The notes under the pieces were generated by a model. The model was not told the origin of the DNA. It saw nothing but the letters and a program-made list of their open reading frames with translations, and searched no databases. Below, piece by piece: positions 41,034 to 50,100 of a stretch of DNA of 64,000 nt (the first letter of the stretch is position 1; the number at the start of each line of letters is the position of its first letter). Both the position numbers and the translations under genes were made by a program. Source of the DNA: Ricordea florida (taxonomy: Eukaryota > Cnidaria > Anthozoa > Corallimorpharia > Ricordeidae); assembly GCA_949710005.1 (NCBI GenBank), contig OX453272.1, positions 14,146,088-14,210,087 of the forward strand, written 5' to 3'.

Positions 41034-42581
41034 ATGGGCTTACTTGATGATTTTAGAAAAAGGTATCCAAAGGCTGACTTGAGCCAATTTAAATTCTATT
41101 ATGATAGCTATGGTGGATTCATGAGATGGAAGCGTAATGGTACAACAGTCATGTCTTATGATGACCCTACTGGCAAAACATGGACTAATACCCTTCCACC
41201 AAATTTGAAGATACTACTTTGGACTGATCTTGGTTTGAATGATAAAACAGTAATCTCATTCCCAGATAGTTTAACCATAACAAATCATCATTACCTAATA
41301 CCAGCAGTTGACTTTGATGAACCTACAAGTGATACCACATCCATGCTAACCTCATTGGACATTTACGTGTCAAATACCAAGAAATTCACTGCTAAGATGC
41401 GTAATGTGTTTACATCTCAAGTTGTAACCTTCAAATTTGGAAAGCAAGGACGAAAGTGGTTGAATGCGCCTGACATGAATTACTGGCCTCAACAGCTTAA
41501 TTTTGCAGTATGGTGTGCAACCTCTGGATGTGGTATAAGTCCTTTTGAAAGTTTGAACTACCCCAAAGTGGTAGCTGGTTTCATAAAATTCCACATCTAC
41601 TTCACCATAAGGCGAATACTATATGAATTGAGTGTTCCACTGCCTGATGAGCAGCCATTTGTAATAAACAACAACCCTTACAGTAAGGTTGCTTACCAAA
41701 GATTGTGCGCTGAATTTGGAATCTCAAATAAATCTGATTTTAGATGGAAAGGTGGGAGAAATGGGGGTTTGGGTGATATATTCATTGATTATGGTGCTGG
41801 CTACCATGGACGTGGTGGAGGATTTCAAAATGTTCATGTGGTAAGGAATTATGATGAAGAAGCTGATCAATGGCCCGGTCCAGGTGGTAAGTTCTCCGAT
41901 GATGGAGGTAAAAAGGAAAAGGGTAATCTTATTTCATTCATTCGTAATGATGACTTTGCTGATTACAAATATGCCTGGTTCATTCCAACTAGCGGTTATG
42001 GACTCACCAAAGCTGGACTTGGTAGATTAAATCGATCTGCTGAGGCTTTTGTTTATTGTGTGTTGGGTTCACAGGTTAACACCAGAAATTCGATTGTGGG
42101 TACTGGTGGTGGTGCAATTGAGACTCAACAAGAATTCTTAGCTTTATTCGAAAGTAGTGTGATAGAGAATGACATCTCAAGCTCGGTTCAAAGATACCAA
42201 CTAGCCACTAAAGAAGCTAAATTAAGACTAGATTTAGCCATTGCACCTGGAGTATGGTTAATGCCAAGTAATATGATCATAAACACAGAGAGTGTGGTTG
42301 GGTACAATAACAACCTTATGAAGGCTACTGATGAGATGAAATTTGGCGTTAACACAAATGTAAACCTGGAGACTAAGACTGTGGGAATAAGCCATAATCT
42401 AGGCTCTTCAAAAGTTAAGTTACCACACGCGGCTGTAAGACCCAAACCATCAACACCAAAGATTGCTTCTCAACCTATAGTCAAAGAATCCTCACCAGAA
42501 AAGACAACTACTAATCATGAGGATATTCTAATGGTATTAACCATTGCAGCTGCAGCTATAGCTTGGATTATTTTTAGATAA
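41034..42581 (+). CDS. Large conserved structural protein with C-terminal membrane anchor, element A
   Basis: 515 residues, orthologous to 56486-58075 in element B (529 residues). Highly conserved segments include QQLNFAVWCATSGCGIS, YFTIRRILYEL, YAWFIPTSGYGLTKAGLG, NTRNSIVGTGGGAIETQ and LDLAIAPGVWLMPSNMIINTE. The last 20 residues are hydrophobic and end in a Phe-Arg (VLTIAAAAIAWIIFR), a tail anchor. No known domain is recognised. Length, conservation and anchor suggest a virion surface or membrane protein; I cannot say more. A CTTAAAAG box lies 41 nt upstream. The frame is intact. Confidence 0.7.
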   Translation: MGLLDDFRKRYPKADLSQFKFYYDSYGGFMRWKRNGTTVMSYDDPTGKTWTNTLPPNLKILLWTDLGLNDKTVISFPDSLTITNHHYLIPAVDFDEPTSDTTSMLTSLDIYVSNTKKFTAKMRNVFTSQVVTFKFGKQGRKWLNAPDMNYWPQQLNFAVWCATSGCGISPFESLNYPKVVAGFIKFHIYFTIRRILYELSVPLPDEQPFVINNNPYSKVAYQRLCAEFGISNKSDFRWKGGRNGGLGDIFIDYGAGYHGRGGGFQNVHVVRNYDEEADQWPGPGGKFSDDGGKKEKGNLISFIRNDDFADYKYAWFIPTSGYGLTKAGLGRLNRSAEAFVYCVLGSQVNTRNSIVGTGGGAIETQQEFLALFESSVIENDISSSVQRYQLATKEAKLRLDLAIAPGVWLMPSNMIINTESVVGYNNNLMKATDEMKFGVNTNVNLETKTVGISHNLGSSKVKLPHAAVRPKPSTPKIASQPIVKESSPEKTTTNHEDILMVLTIAAAAIAWIIFR

Positions 42582-42623
42582 AAATTGAAATTATAAACTA
42601 ACTAATCAATCCATTTATATATC

Positions 42624-42992
42624 ATGGCATCACTAGCAATTGTTGGCAGTAGAAACTTCTTTGACAGTGACTTCTTGAAAGAGCAAATAATAAAGGCTCT
42701 TAAGAAATGGAAGCTAGACCTATCAGACATTGAATGCATCGTATCTGGAGGTGCAAGAGGAGTTGACACTATGGCTGAAGAGTTTGCAATTGAAAATGAG
42801 ATACCTTTCAATAAGTTTGAACCTCAATGGGACTATTATGGCAAAGCAGCTGGACCAATTCGTAATAGGGCTATTATGGAGTGTGTAACACATGTACTGG
42901 CCTTACCTTCATCTCTTTACTCAATAGGTACTAAGTCAGCTATAAAAATGGCTAGGAAATACAAAAGGGAGGTTATAGTAGTCTATGTATAA
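42624..42992 (+). CDS. SLOG-family (YspA/DUF2493-like) nucleotide-binding protein, element A
   Basis: 122 residues. The N-terminus LAIVGSRNFFDSDFLKEQI is a Rossmann-like first strand and GSR loop. The core CIVSGGARGVDTMAEEFA is the SLOG GG-x-G-x-D-x-A motif, and PIRNRAIMECVTHVLALP is the conserved Asn/Arg segment. These are the marks of the small SLOG proteins of bacteria and phages (YspA, DprA-like), thought to bind nucleotides or nucleotide-derived signals. No element B copy is visible. A TTATAAAC box lies 32 nt upstream. It is the last plus-strand gene of element A. Confidence 0.8.
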   Translation: MASLAIVGSRNFFDSDFLKEQIIKALKKWKLDLSDIECIVSGGARGVDTMAEEFAIENEIPFNKFEPQWDYYGKAAGPIRNRAIMECVTHVLALPSSLYSIGTKSAIKMARKYKREVIVVYV

Positions 42993-43045
42993 GCATCTAG
43001 TGAACTTTTGTAACGTGAAGCGCGTTACAAAGGTATTATTTATGA

Positions 43046-43606
43046 TTAAAAATCAATCCCCCAACGCTCTTTCAAACACTCTGACTCCTCCACATCAAGA
43101 CACCATTTTACAACCCTACTTGGTTCCCATGCCACAGCTATTAATTCATCACACAAATCATCAAACCTTTGTTTATGTAGTCTCTTATATGAATTAGTAT
43201 ATATAGTAAGAATTAGTTTATCAACCAAATATCTTTCACTATTGATCAAAAAATTATAACCAGATAAATTATTCAAAAATTTACCACCATATAATATATT
43301 CCAAATAGTCAAAATAAGATCAAGTTCTTTTTGCTCTTTAAAAATTTCATCTATATCATTCGCAATTTCATCAACTGGTAAACCATCTATAGCAAAATCA
43401 AAATAATTGTTAATAAAAATACTAACATCCCCAAATTTAGTTTTGAATTCAATAAGTCCATTAATAAATGGCCTATATTTCGTAATCAAAGATGAAATTT
43501 CCACCTTATTCTTTTCAATAAAATCTCTAGTATTCAATTTTTCTTCATTTATAAACTCCGCCTCAACATAATCTAATTCCATAAGCTCATTCATTTTATA
43601 AGGCAT
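43046..43606 (-). CDS. Unknown protein with C-terminal PSRVVKWC motif, element A
   Basis: About 186 residues from the Met at 43606 (an in-frame Met at 43630 is also possible). It is acidic and helical, with no membrane segment. The C-terminus AWEPSRVVKWCLDVEES resembles the short MHPSR/HPDR-xxxW tail of small proteins in large DNA viruses. This likeness is from memory and weak. It is convergent to the rest of element A, at the same place relative to the block as the zinc-repeat gene of element B. Confidence 0.55.
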   Translation of the reverse strand: MPYKMNELMELDYVEAEFINEEKLNTRDFIEKNKVEISSLITKYRPFINGLIEFKTKFGDVSIFINNYFDFAIDGLPVDEIANDIDEIFKEQKELDLILTIWNILYGGKFLNNLSGYNFLINSERYLVDKLILTIYTNSYKRLHKQRFDDLCDELIAVAWEPSRVVKWCLDVEESECLKERWGIDF

Positions 43607-43701
43607 CTTCACTTCTCCAAAAAATACCAATCGCTACCCCGCCCAAAATAATTTTTTCAATTTTTACATTACTCGCCCCACACCCCACAAAGATACAATT
43701 T

Positions 43702-43850
43702 GACCACGCCCTAATTAAATATTCATAAAACCGGCCCAAAGTGACCGAACCCATTTCCCAAAATTGACCGAGTGAATTTTTAGTTTCCAGTCCCCCAACT
43801 TTTGTGACCACACCCTAATTAAATATTCATAAAACCAGCCCAAAGTGACC
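43702..43850. repeat. Two 45-bp direct repeats near the right end of element A
   Basis: 43702-43746 and 43806-43850 match with two G/A differences and share CCCTAATTAAATATTCATAA. The first MULE-type coding sequence begins about 30 bp further on, so these repeats are probably the terminal region of the Polinton-like element. Confidence 0.75.
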
Positions 43851-43883
43851 ACACCCTTTTTGGCCCAGAACTGTCATTCTTCA

Positions 43884-44159
43884 ACTACTAACCGTATAAG
43901 AACAGTTTTCGGCAGAACATCGTTTTACACCTTCACATAATGCTCGTCGTACAAATAGTTTGGTTTTCTTACCTCCAATAGGAATCTCTATGGTTTGTGT
44001 TGAGGTGTTCCGTTTAGTTAACTGACAGTCGTCCCACATAAAGTGTGGTCGTTTGCTGGAACCAAAGGAATTCGACTCTGCAATATTCTCACAATATCCA
44101 AGCTTGCCTTCGATGTTTTCTTTACGGTATTTTCTCCTCTGTCGTGTAAATAGCCTATT
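43884..44159 (-). pseudogene. MULE transposase, N-terminal part
   Basis: A 92-codon frame reads, in order, a basic [10 protein letters not shown] segment, [26 protein letters not shown] and [19 protein letters not shown], then a zinc-type [11 protein letters not shown]. This is the FLYWCH/WRKY-like N-terminal module typical of MULE transposases. It stops at a TGA (43881-43883) beside the right end of element A. The rest of the gene is 28 kb away at 14335-15882, same strand. About 60-70 residues between the two parts are missing. Confidence 0.7.
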
Positions 44160-44186
44160 GATTTACGGATTTGGGTCCCTACTTTA

Positions 44187-44945
44187 GTACATGGCACAAA
44201 TTTAGTCGTTAATTTACGGCTAAACTTGGGTCTCTGCTATATTTTATAGCACGATTTTAGCCGTTAATTTACGGCTAAACTTGGGTCCCTGCTGTATTAT
44301 ATAGCACGATTTTAGCCGTTAATTTACGGCTAAACTTGGGTCCCTGCTTTATTATATAGCACGATTTTAGCCGTTAATTTACGGCTAAACTTGGGTCCCT
44401 GCTGAATTATATAGCACGATTTTAGCCGTTAATTTACGGCTAAACTCGGGTCCATGGTTTATTATATGGAACGATTTTAGCCGTTAATTTACGGCTAAAC
44501 TTGGGTCTCCCCTTTATTATATGGCACGATTTTAGCCGTTAATTTACGGCTAAACTTGGGTCCATGGTTTATTACATGGCACGATTTTAGCCGTTAATTT
44601 ACGGCTAAATTTGGGTTTCCCCTTTATTATATGGCACGATTTTAGCCGTTAATTTACGGCTAAACTTGGGTCCATGGTTTATTACATGGAACGATTTTAG
44701 CCCGGTTAATTTAGGGCTAAACCTGGGTCTCCCCTTTATTATATGGCACGATTTTACCGTTAATTTACGGCTAAATTTGGGTTTCCCCTTTATTATATGG
44801 CACGATTTTAGCCGTTAATTTACGGCTAAACTTGGGTCCCTGCTGTATTATATGACACAATTTTAGCCGTTAATTTACGGCTAAATTTGCGTCCCTGCTT
44901 TATTATATGGCACGATTTTAGCCGTTAATTTACGGCTAAATTTGT
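44187..44945. repeat. 55-bp palindromic satellite, right MULE end (about 13-14 copies)
   Basis: The unit TTTAGCCGTTAATTTACGG plus CTAAACTTGGGTCCCTGCT and a TATATGGCACGAT spacer repeats every 55 bp (for example 44256, 44311, 44366). The core forms a near-perfect 10-bp-arm palindrome in each unit. One unit near 44700 is disrupted. The left MULE end holds only 2-3 inverted copies. Confidence 0.9.
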
Positions 44946-45084
44946 GTTTGTATATATAATATCTACAAGCGTGCTTTATGGCTAAATTTGTGTCGTTTTT
45001 ATAAAGAGCGTTTATTGAAAATTTCGCCATTATCTAAACACCGAACCCTGGGTTACCTTAACCCTGCTTCGAACAACCGGCCCC

Positions 45085-46572
45085 AGGAGTCTGGTAACAA
45101 TGTATTAGAAAGCTTTGAACAAAGATGCGAAGCTAGCAAATTTGGGGTTCCTGTGCATTCAAAATGGCGCCTTTCAGATCACTAAAGGAAGATTACATCG
45201 TGGTTTATCTGATGGCTTGTTAGAACTGTCGAAGAAAAGTGTAAGGTAAAATAAACGTTTGTGAATGTTTAAGCTTAAAGCAGGGTTCGTGCTACTCCTT
45301 AAACGCCTTTGATTTGCGTTTTTAAGGGCACTTGAAGAGTCCTTGAATTTTAGAAATTCAGCTAAAATTAAGCTTAATTTGAACTCTGAAAGCTACCTAA
45401 GTAAGGAAAAAATCTAGTACTGCAAATCACTTTATTATAATATAAAAACCCTGTCATGCTGGGAATATCCGATTTTATGATAAAGTTGCGTCAAAGAGGA
45501 CTCCTTACAAATCATTTTTTGCTGCTTAAAGCTTAAATTTGAAAACTCCTTAAATTTTGTTTTTGGACACCAGCACAAACCCTGTTAAAGATAAACGATC
45601 TTTGTGTCATATGGATTTGATAATGTACCTCATTCAGAGAGGGAAGGCGTGATATTTAAGCTTAAGTTTATCTTCCCTTCTTCATTTTTTCTTGTTACTC
45701 GGGCTACTACCACAGGTAGCCCGAGTCTAGGTTTACCTTTTCGGTCTATCAATCAGTCTATCACAGGAGTGCTCAACGAATGTTTTTTCTAGAAAGGTGT
45801 TTTATTGCATGTTACGATGTTTTGCAATCTGCGGAGTCGTTTTTGGTTAATAATTAACTAGCGTGGGAAAAAAAGAGCCGCTCCTCACTGCCAGCAAGCA
45901 ACGGTTATTCAATTATTTTAGCCAGCAAGCAAAGGCCTATTTACTCAGTTGTTGCCAGCAAGCTTTCAATTCCAAGGAAAAACTCCCAGCCAGGATTTTT
46001 ATTGCGTTGTTTTGCCAGCGGCTTATTTTGACTTTTCAGATCTGCCAGCCAGGAAATTTATTTAGAAGTTGCTTTTTGCCAACATCTAATTTGAGTTTTT
46101 GTTATCTGTAGCCTGGATTTGTCATATTGGTGTGTTATGCATGTAATTTAACATTTGCACATCCAATCTTGTGCTAGCATATCATACATTACTAACCTTA
46201 CATAGATGAAGCTTTCATCATAGTGACCAGCCTTTAAAAGAATGAGCCGGCCTTTTGTTTACAACCCTCTGCTATTCGAGTAGAGTTTTATTGGCATTTA
46301 TTCGGGTTCCCTGGTCCCCCCCTTGTATTTATGACTATCACAAGGGTATTATCCTCAGACTAAACCCTGTGCACTCGTGCCATTTGTGGGAGACTCCCCA
46401 GGGATTGGTTACCCCAGCTCGCCGTTTTTCCCTTACAAATGATAACAAGCTAACAGACTTTAGTCTTTGTAGGGGGTATCATTGGGTCACCAACCCAACT
46501 CATTGTGGCCAGGATGTTATTAGATGAAACGAATTTAAATAATGGCGATCATCCACTCTCGCACCACAATCG
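45085..46572. other. Non-coding region with a hairpin and a degenerate repeat
   Basis: No gene is recognised. A perfect 11-bp stem (ACTCGGGCTAC / GTAGCCCGAGT, 8-nt loop) lies at 45697-45726. GCCAGCAAGC-like motifs recur about every 33 bp from 45888 to 46085. A segment shared with 13505-13541 is at 46385-46421. Confidence 0.55.
45888..46085. repeat. Degenerate 33-bp repeats of GCCAGCAAGC type
   Basis: GCCAGCAAGC, CCAGCCAGG or GCCAGCGGC occur near 45888, 45921, 45955, 45988, 46014, 46044 and 46078. Spacing is close to 33 bp. The sequence between motifs is T-rich. Confidence 0.6.
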
Positions 46573-46985
46573 GAGATTAACCATAAAGGACAATTTCAAC
46601 ATGCCCTATCTTTTAAGTTTTACTTATTTTTTGTATGGCGAATAAATCATAAGGAACAAACTTAATATTGTATTTTCTATAGAGATAAATAGTGGATGCC
46701 AATCTCCACATGCCCTCTTTTAGTTTTAATCATTTTTTGTTTGACATTGTGATCATCACAGGGAACAAAGCCCTTTCTATTTTCTATAGAGATTAATCGT
46801 GAAGGTTAATCTATACATGCCCTTTTCTTAGTTTTATTAATTTTTTTGTTTGAGAGTTTGATCATAGCAAACAATAGCACTTTTTATTTTCTGTAGAGAT
46901 TAATCGTGAAGGCTAGTCTGCACATGCCTTTTTTTAGTTTTATTCCTTTTCCAAATGAAGTAGTGACTCGACATCTTGATTAACA
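46573..46985. repeat. Four degenerate 107-bp tandem repeats
   Basis: Each unit starts GAGATTAATCGTGAAGG or similar, then CACATGCCC and a TTTTAGTTTTATT stretch. Starts are 46573, 46682, 46789 and 46896. They end about 160 bp before the stop of the large minus-strand gene and may be subterminal repeats of its transposon. Confidence 0.75.
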
Positions 46986-47145
46986 TTAGTTTGACAGCGC
47001 AAGGCATACACTTTTTTCATGATTCTCCCACGCCTGTGTGCCAATACTATAAAAGAAGAAGCACACCTTTATTCCAGCGTTTAATATCTTGCACACATGT
47101 ACGACTAAGTAAATTTTTATGGTTTCGGTAGTAGGTTTCGCAGAA

Positions 47146-50100
47146 TTACTTTTTCAACAAGTCCACCATAAGCTGCGCTCGTAATTGTCGAGCATTGTCA
47201 AAGGTCCATGTAAACGTTTTGGTAAAACCGTTACAAATGTCTCTTACACAGTATACGACTCCAACTCCACAGCTCCCAGTGCCATTGCAGGAAGTTGCAC
47301 TGACGCTTGGCTGATCTGGCATCGGAATCTTGAATCTTTGAACTGGACTCCATGACGATATGTCAAAGCACGGGAGGCCAGTTGCCTGATGGAAAGATGT
47401 TATTATAATTCTGGTGTTGTCTTGCATCTCTTTAGTAATGTGGCAGTGATATCCATCGTCAAATCGTACATCCCTGTTTTTGACATCGAAAATAGAAAGT
47501 CCCCAATGACATCCGTGTATATGAACGGGTAGAAATATAATCTGCACTGTACTCATATCCACACTGAAACAAACATGATTGACTGCACTGGCACAAAATT
47601 TCGATGTAGCATAACTGGGAAGCATGGTGAAGAAATCTCGCCCAAGGCGCACGTTTGCTTCATCGCAGTACTTAACAATCAGCAAATTCATAACTTCATC
47701 ATTGAGGTACCTTTCGCAGCACAAAATGGACAAATCTTGTGATGTTAGTTTGTATCCCTTTAGTTCCACAAGATACTTGCCACTTGTATTCCAACGATCT
47801 AGAAGTGCTTTGGTTACCATCTGCCTGTCCATGTCCGATTTCCCTTCAAATGCCATGGCCATCCATTGAGTTTCCTCCGCGACCTCTCTGGAGATCGATC
47901 GCATTTTGTCGTACCTGCTCAGAATTCGCAAGCCTTCTTGGCTGAAGCAACCATACCCCGGAAACACTGTGATGTATTCATGCTTTGCCATTCTGTTTTC
48001 GTTCATCTTTTTACGAAGTTCATCCATGGAGAGCTTCAAGACAGACATTGGAGGAACTCGGTCAACAGTTAGGGGATCTTGAACCATCAATTTGTTTTCC
48101 TCACTTAGACGTTTGACGTTGTAATCTTGTATTTTTCCGTCCACACTTGGAAGTTCAGCCCTTGCCAAAAGACTGCGAGGGGTCAAGAAGTTATCATCTC
48201 GGCGGCTTAAATCCTTCTTAATACTTTCGGTCAAGTAGTCTGATTCGTTCGAGTTGAATGAATCATTCCCTGAATTATCATCACTGGAGAGAGTGATGAC
48301 GTTTTTTTGATGTGGTGATGAAAGAGAGGATTGGACAATGGCCTCATCTTCACTTGGTTCAGGCTTGGTTGAATAGGGAAGCTCCTTTTCAAAGGGCGTC
48401 CTAGGTATCTCACTTATCAAGTCACTCTTTGCAGTCTTCCTTGGAAGTGGCTTCTTTCTCTTTGACTTGGCATCATCCTCATCTTTTTCCTCGCATTTTC
48501 TTGAATCTTGTTGTGAGACTCTACAATTCAATGATGAACGATACGCTTTTCCCTTGTTCTTGATCCTGTGTGTTCTTTTCGACGTTTTTACAGGTGGTGC
48601 CCTTTCGCGTTTTTCGCGTGAAGAGGTCTGCTTTCTTCTTTTAATCTGAGTCTCCTCGTCGATCTCGGGATCCAGTGTGTGTTTACTTTTTCGGCCGAAC
48701 TTGGAAGTTGACTCAAATGTTACGGGCCTATTGAAGTAAGATGATGGCAACCACATGTCATCTTCTGGTCCATAGCCCTTGAATCTTACTTTGTACTCAT
48801 AGGAAAGAGTATCTTTTGAGAGGCGTCTACTTAACACTTCTTCTACTTCATAGAATTCATCGTCATCTCCTGTATCGTTATCAAAACACTCTTCATGAAA
48901 TTCAATGTTCGACGATTCGCAGCATTCTTGTTTGGCATTCCGTGAACAGAACCCTAGTTCTTGGAGACGAGCTCTAGATTCCGGATGAAGCTTGAATTTA
49001 CCAGGACTTTCTGAAATAGGCTCTAGTTCCACTGCACCGATGAGTGCTGAAGGAGGTTTCCACGTAGTAAGCAGCACATCGTTAGCAACAAAGTAAACAT
49101 CATTGTCTGCTTCTGTGTATAAGGAACAGCGAACCCGCACGGACATCTTCCCCTTTTTCTCAAAACTGATAACTTCCGAACCATCCTTTGTAGATTCTAT
49201 TACCTCAACGCGCCCGATGTCGTATATCTGTTTGTTATTGCGAACTACCCTTAACGCCACATTGCAATACTTAAAAATGTCGTGTTTTGGTTTCAAGGGC
49301 TCCTTTCCAGGAAGATACTGTGACGCCCAGTGCCTCTTTTGACGACATCTAGAGATGTATTCTCGAGGTAAGAGGATTTTTAACCCCTGCTTAATGTGGA
49401 TGTAGGTCATCGACCCTTCTACCCATTTGCTTATCTTCCAATTCCTACCACTGCAGCTGTCATCCACTTCAGGGTCCTCCGTTTTTTCAACGTTTAACTC
49501 TACTGTAGTTTCTTCCTTGTCATCCTGGTAACTTTCGTTGTGTATGTTTATGCCATCCTCTGTTTCTTCTAGGTTCGTCTCCAGATTGCATTCAGACTCG
49601 ATATCTTCATTGATGATCGCAAATGATTTGTCGATGTGACTGTATCCTTCTTGGGGAGGCTTTTCGACTACAGTGCAACCTTCTGGTTTCTGGTAAACAT
49701 AAGGTTTATCCCAGCAGCAATTATCTTTTAACAGCTCTACACACTGTGGTGGCATATATTTTGTAAATAGACTTTGCGCTTTCTTGATTCCTTTTCTGTG
49801 AGCTAGCACTTGTGCTTGTCTGAAGTAACAGTATTTGTCTGGGTAGACATAGCTCTCTTGAAATTTCTTTGACTTGAAGGCAAAGGCAAGCCTTTTCCTT
49901 TTGTGCGAAGAAGCAACATTTGCACCAGCTGTGGCGAGACGCTGTTTAGCATTAATGTTGAACTGAACTTTAGTGCTTCTATTGAGCATGTCTCCAAATG
50001 TAGGCTGGGCATCGAGGGATTGCAGCTGGTTTGTTTTTCCTTGCATTTCTGCAATTATTCGCTCCGTGCTTTTGGTGCCAGAGTTGTATGGAGACGCCCA

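Larger units (their letters stand above)
21698..43850 (+). mobile_element. Polinton/Maverick-like element A (degraded)
   Basis: A run of virus-type genes starts with a 5'-truncated family B DNA polymerase and includes integrase, capsid-type protein, packaging ATPase and about a dozen small genes, mostly on the plus strand. It sits inside the MULE transposase gene, whose coding parts flank it. The left border (about 21698) lies within the polymerase gene, so the left terminus is lost. The right border is probably near 43850, where two 45-bp direct repeats occur. Three LINEs are inserted inside it. Homologous genes in element B (55-64 kb) show it is a member of a family. Confidence 0.8.
12287..45084 (-). 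mobile_element. MULE (Mutator-like) transposon, split by nested elements
   Basis: The left end GGGGCCGGTTGTTCGAA (12287) has its reverse complement at the right end (to 45084). Both ends share an AACCCAGGGTT segment a little further in, and behind that the same 55-bp satellite in opposite orientation. Between the ends lie both halves of one transposase gene: the N-terminal part at 43884-44159 and the C-terminal part at 14335-15882, both on the minus strand. Everything between the halves is inserted DNA. The long, satellite-bearing ends fit MULEs. No 8-11 bp target duplication is visible at the outer borders, so the ends may be decayed or the borders slightly off. Confidence 0.6.

Noticed and set aside
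43596-43811. 71-residue minus-strand frame near the right end of element A
   Set aside because: It runs across the direct repeats and has no counterpart or motif; probably chance.
44187-44945. CRISPR array (regular palindromic repeats)
   Set aside because: The spacers are nearly identical to each other and there are no cas genes; it is a eukaryotic satellite in a transposon end.
45863-46111. 82-residue plus-strand frame rich in Gln and Cys
   Set aside because: It coincides with the degenerate 33-bp repeats and has no homologue or splice context.
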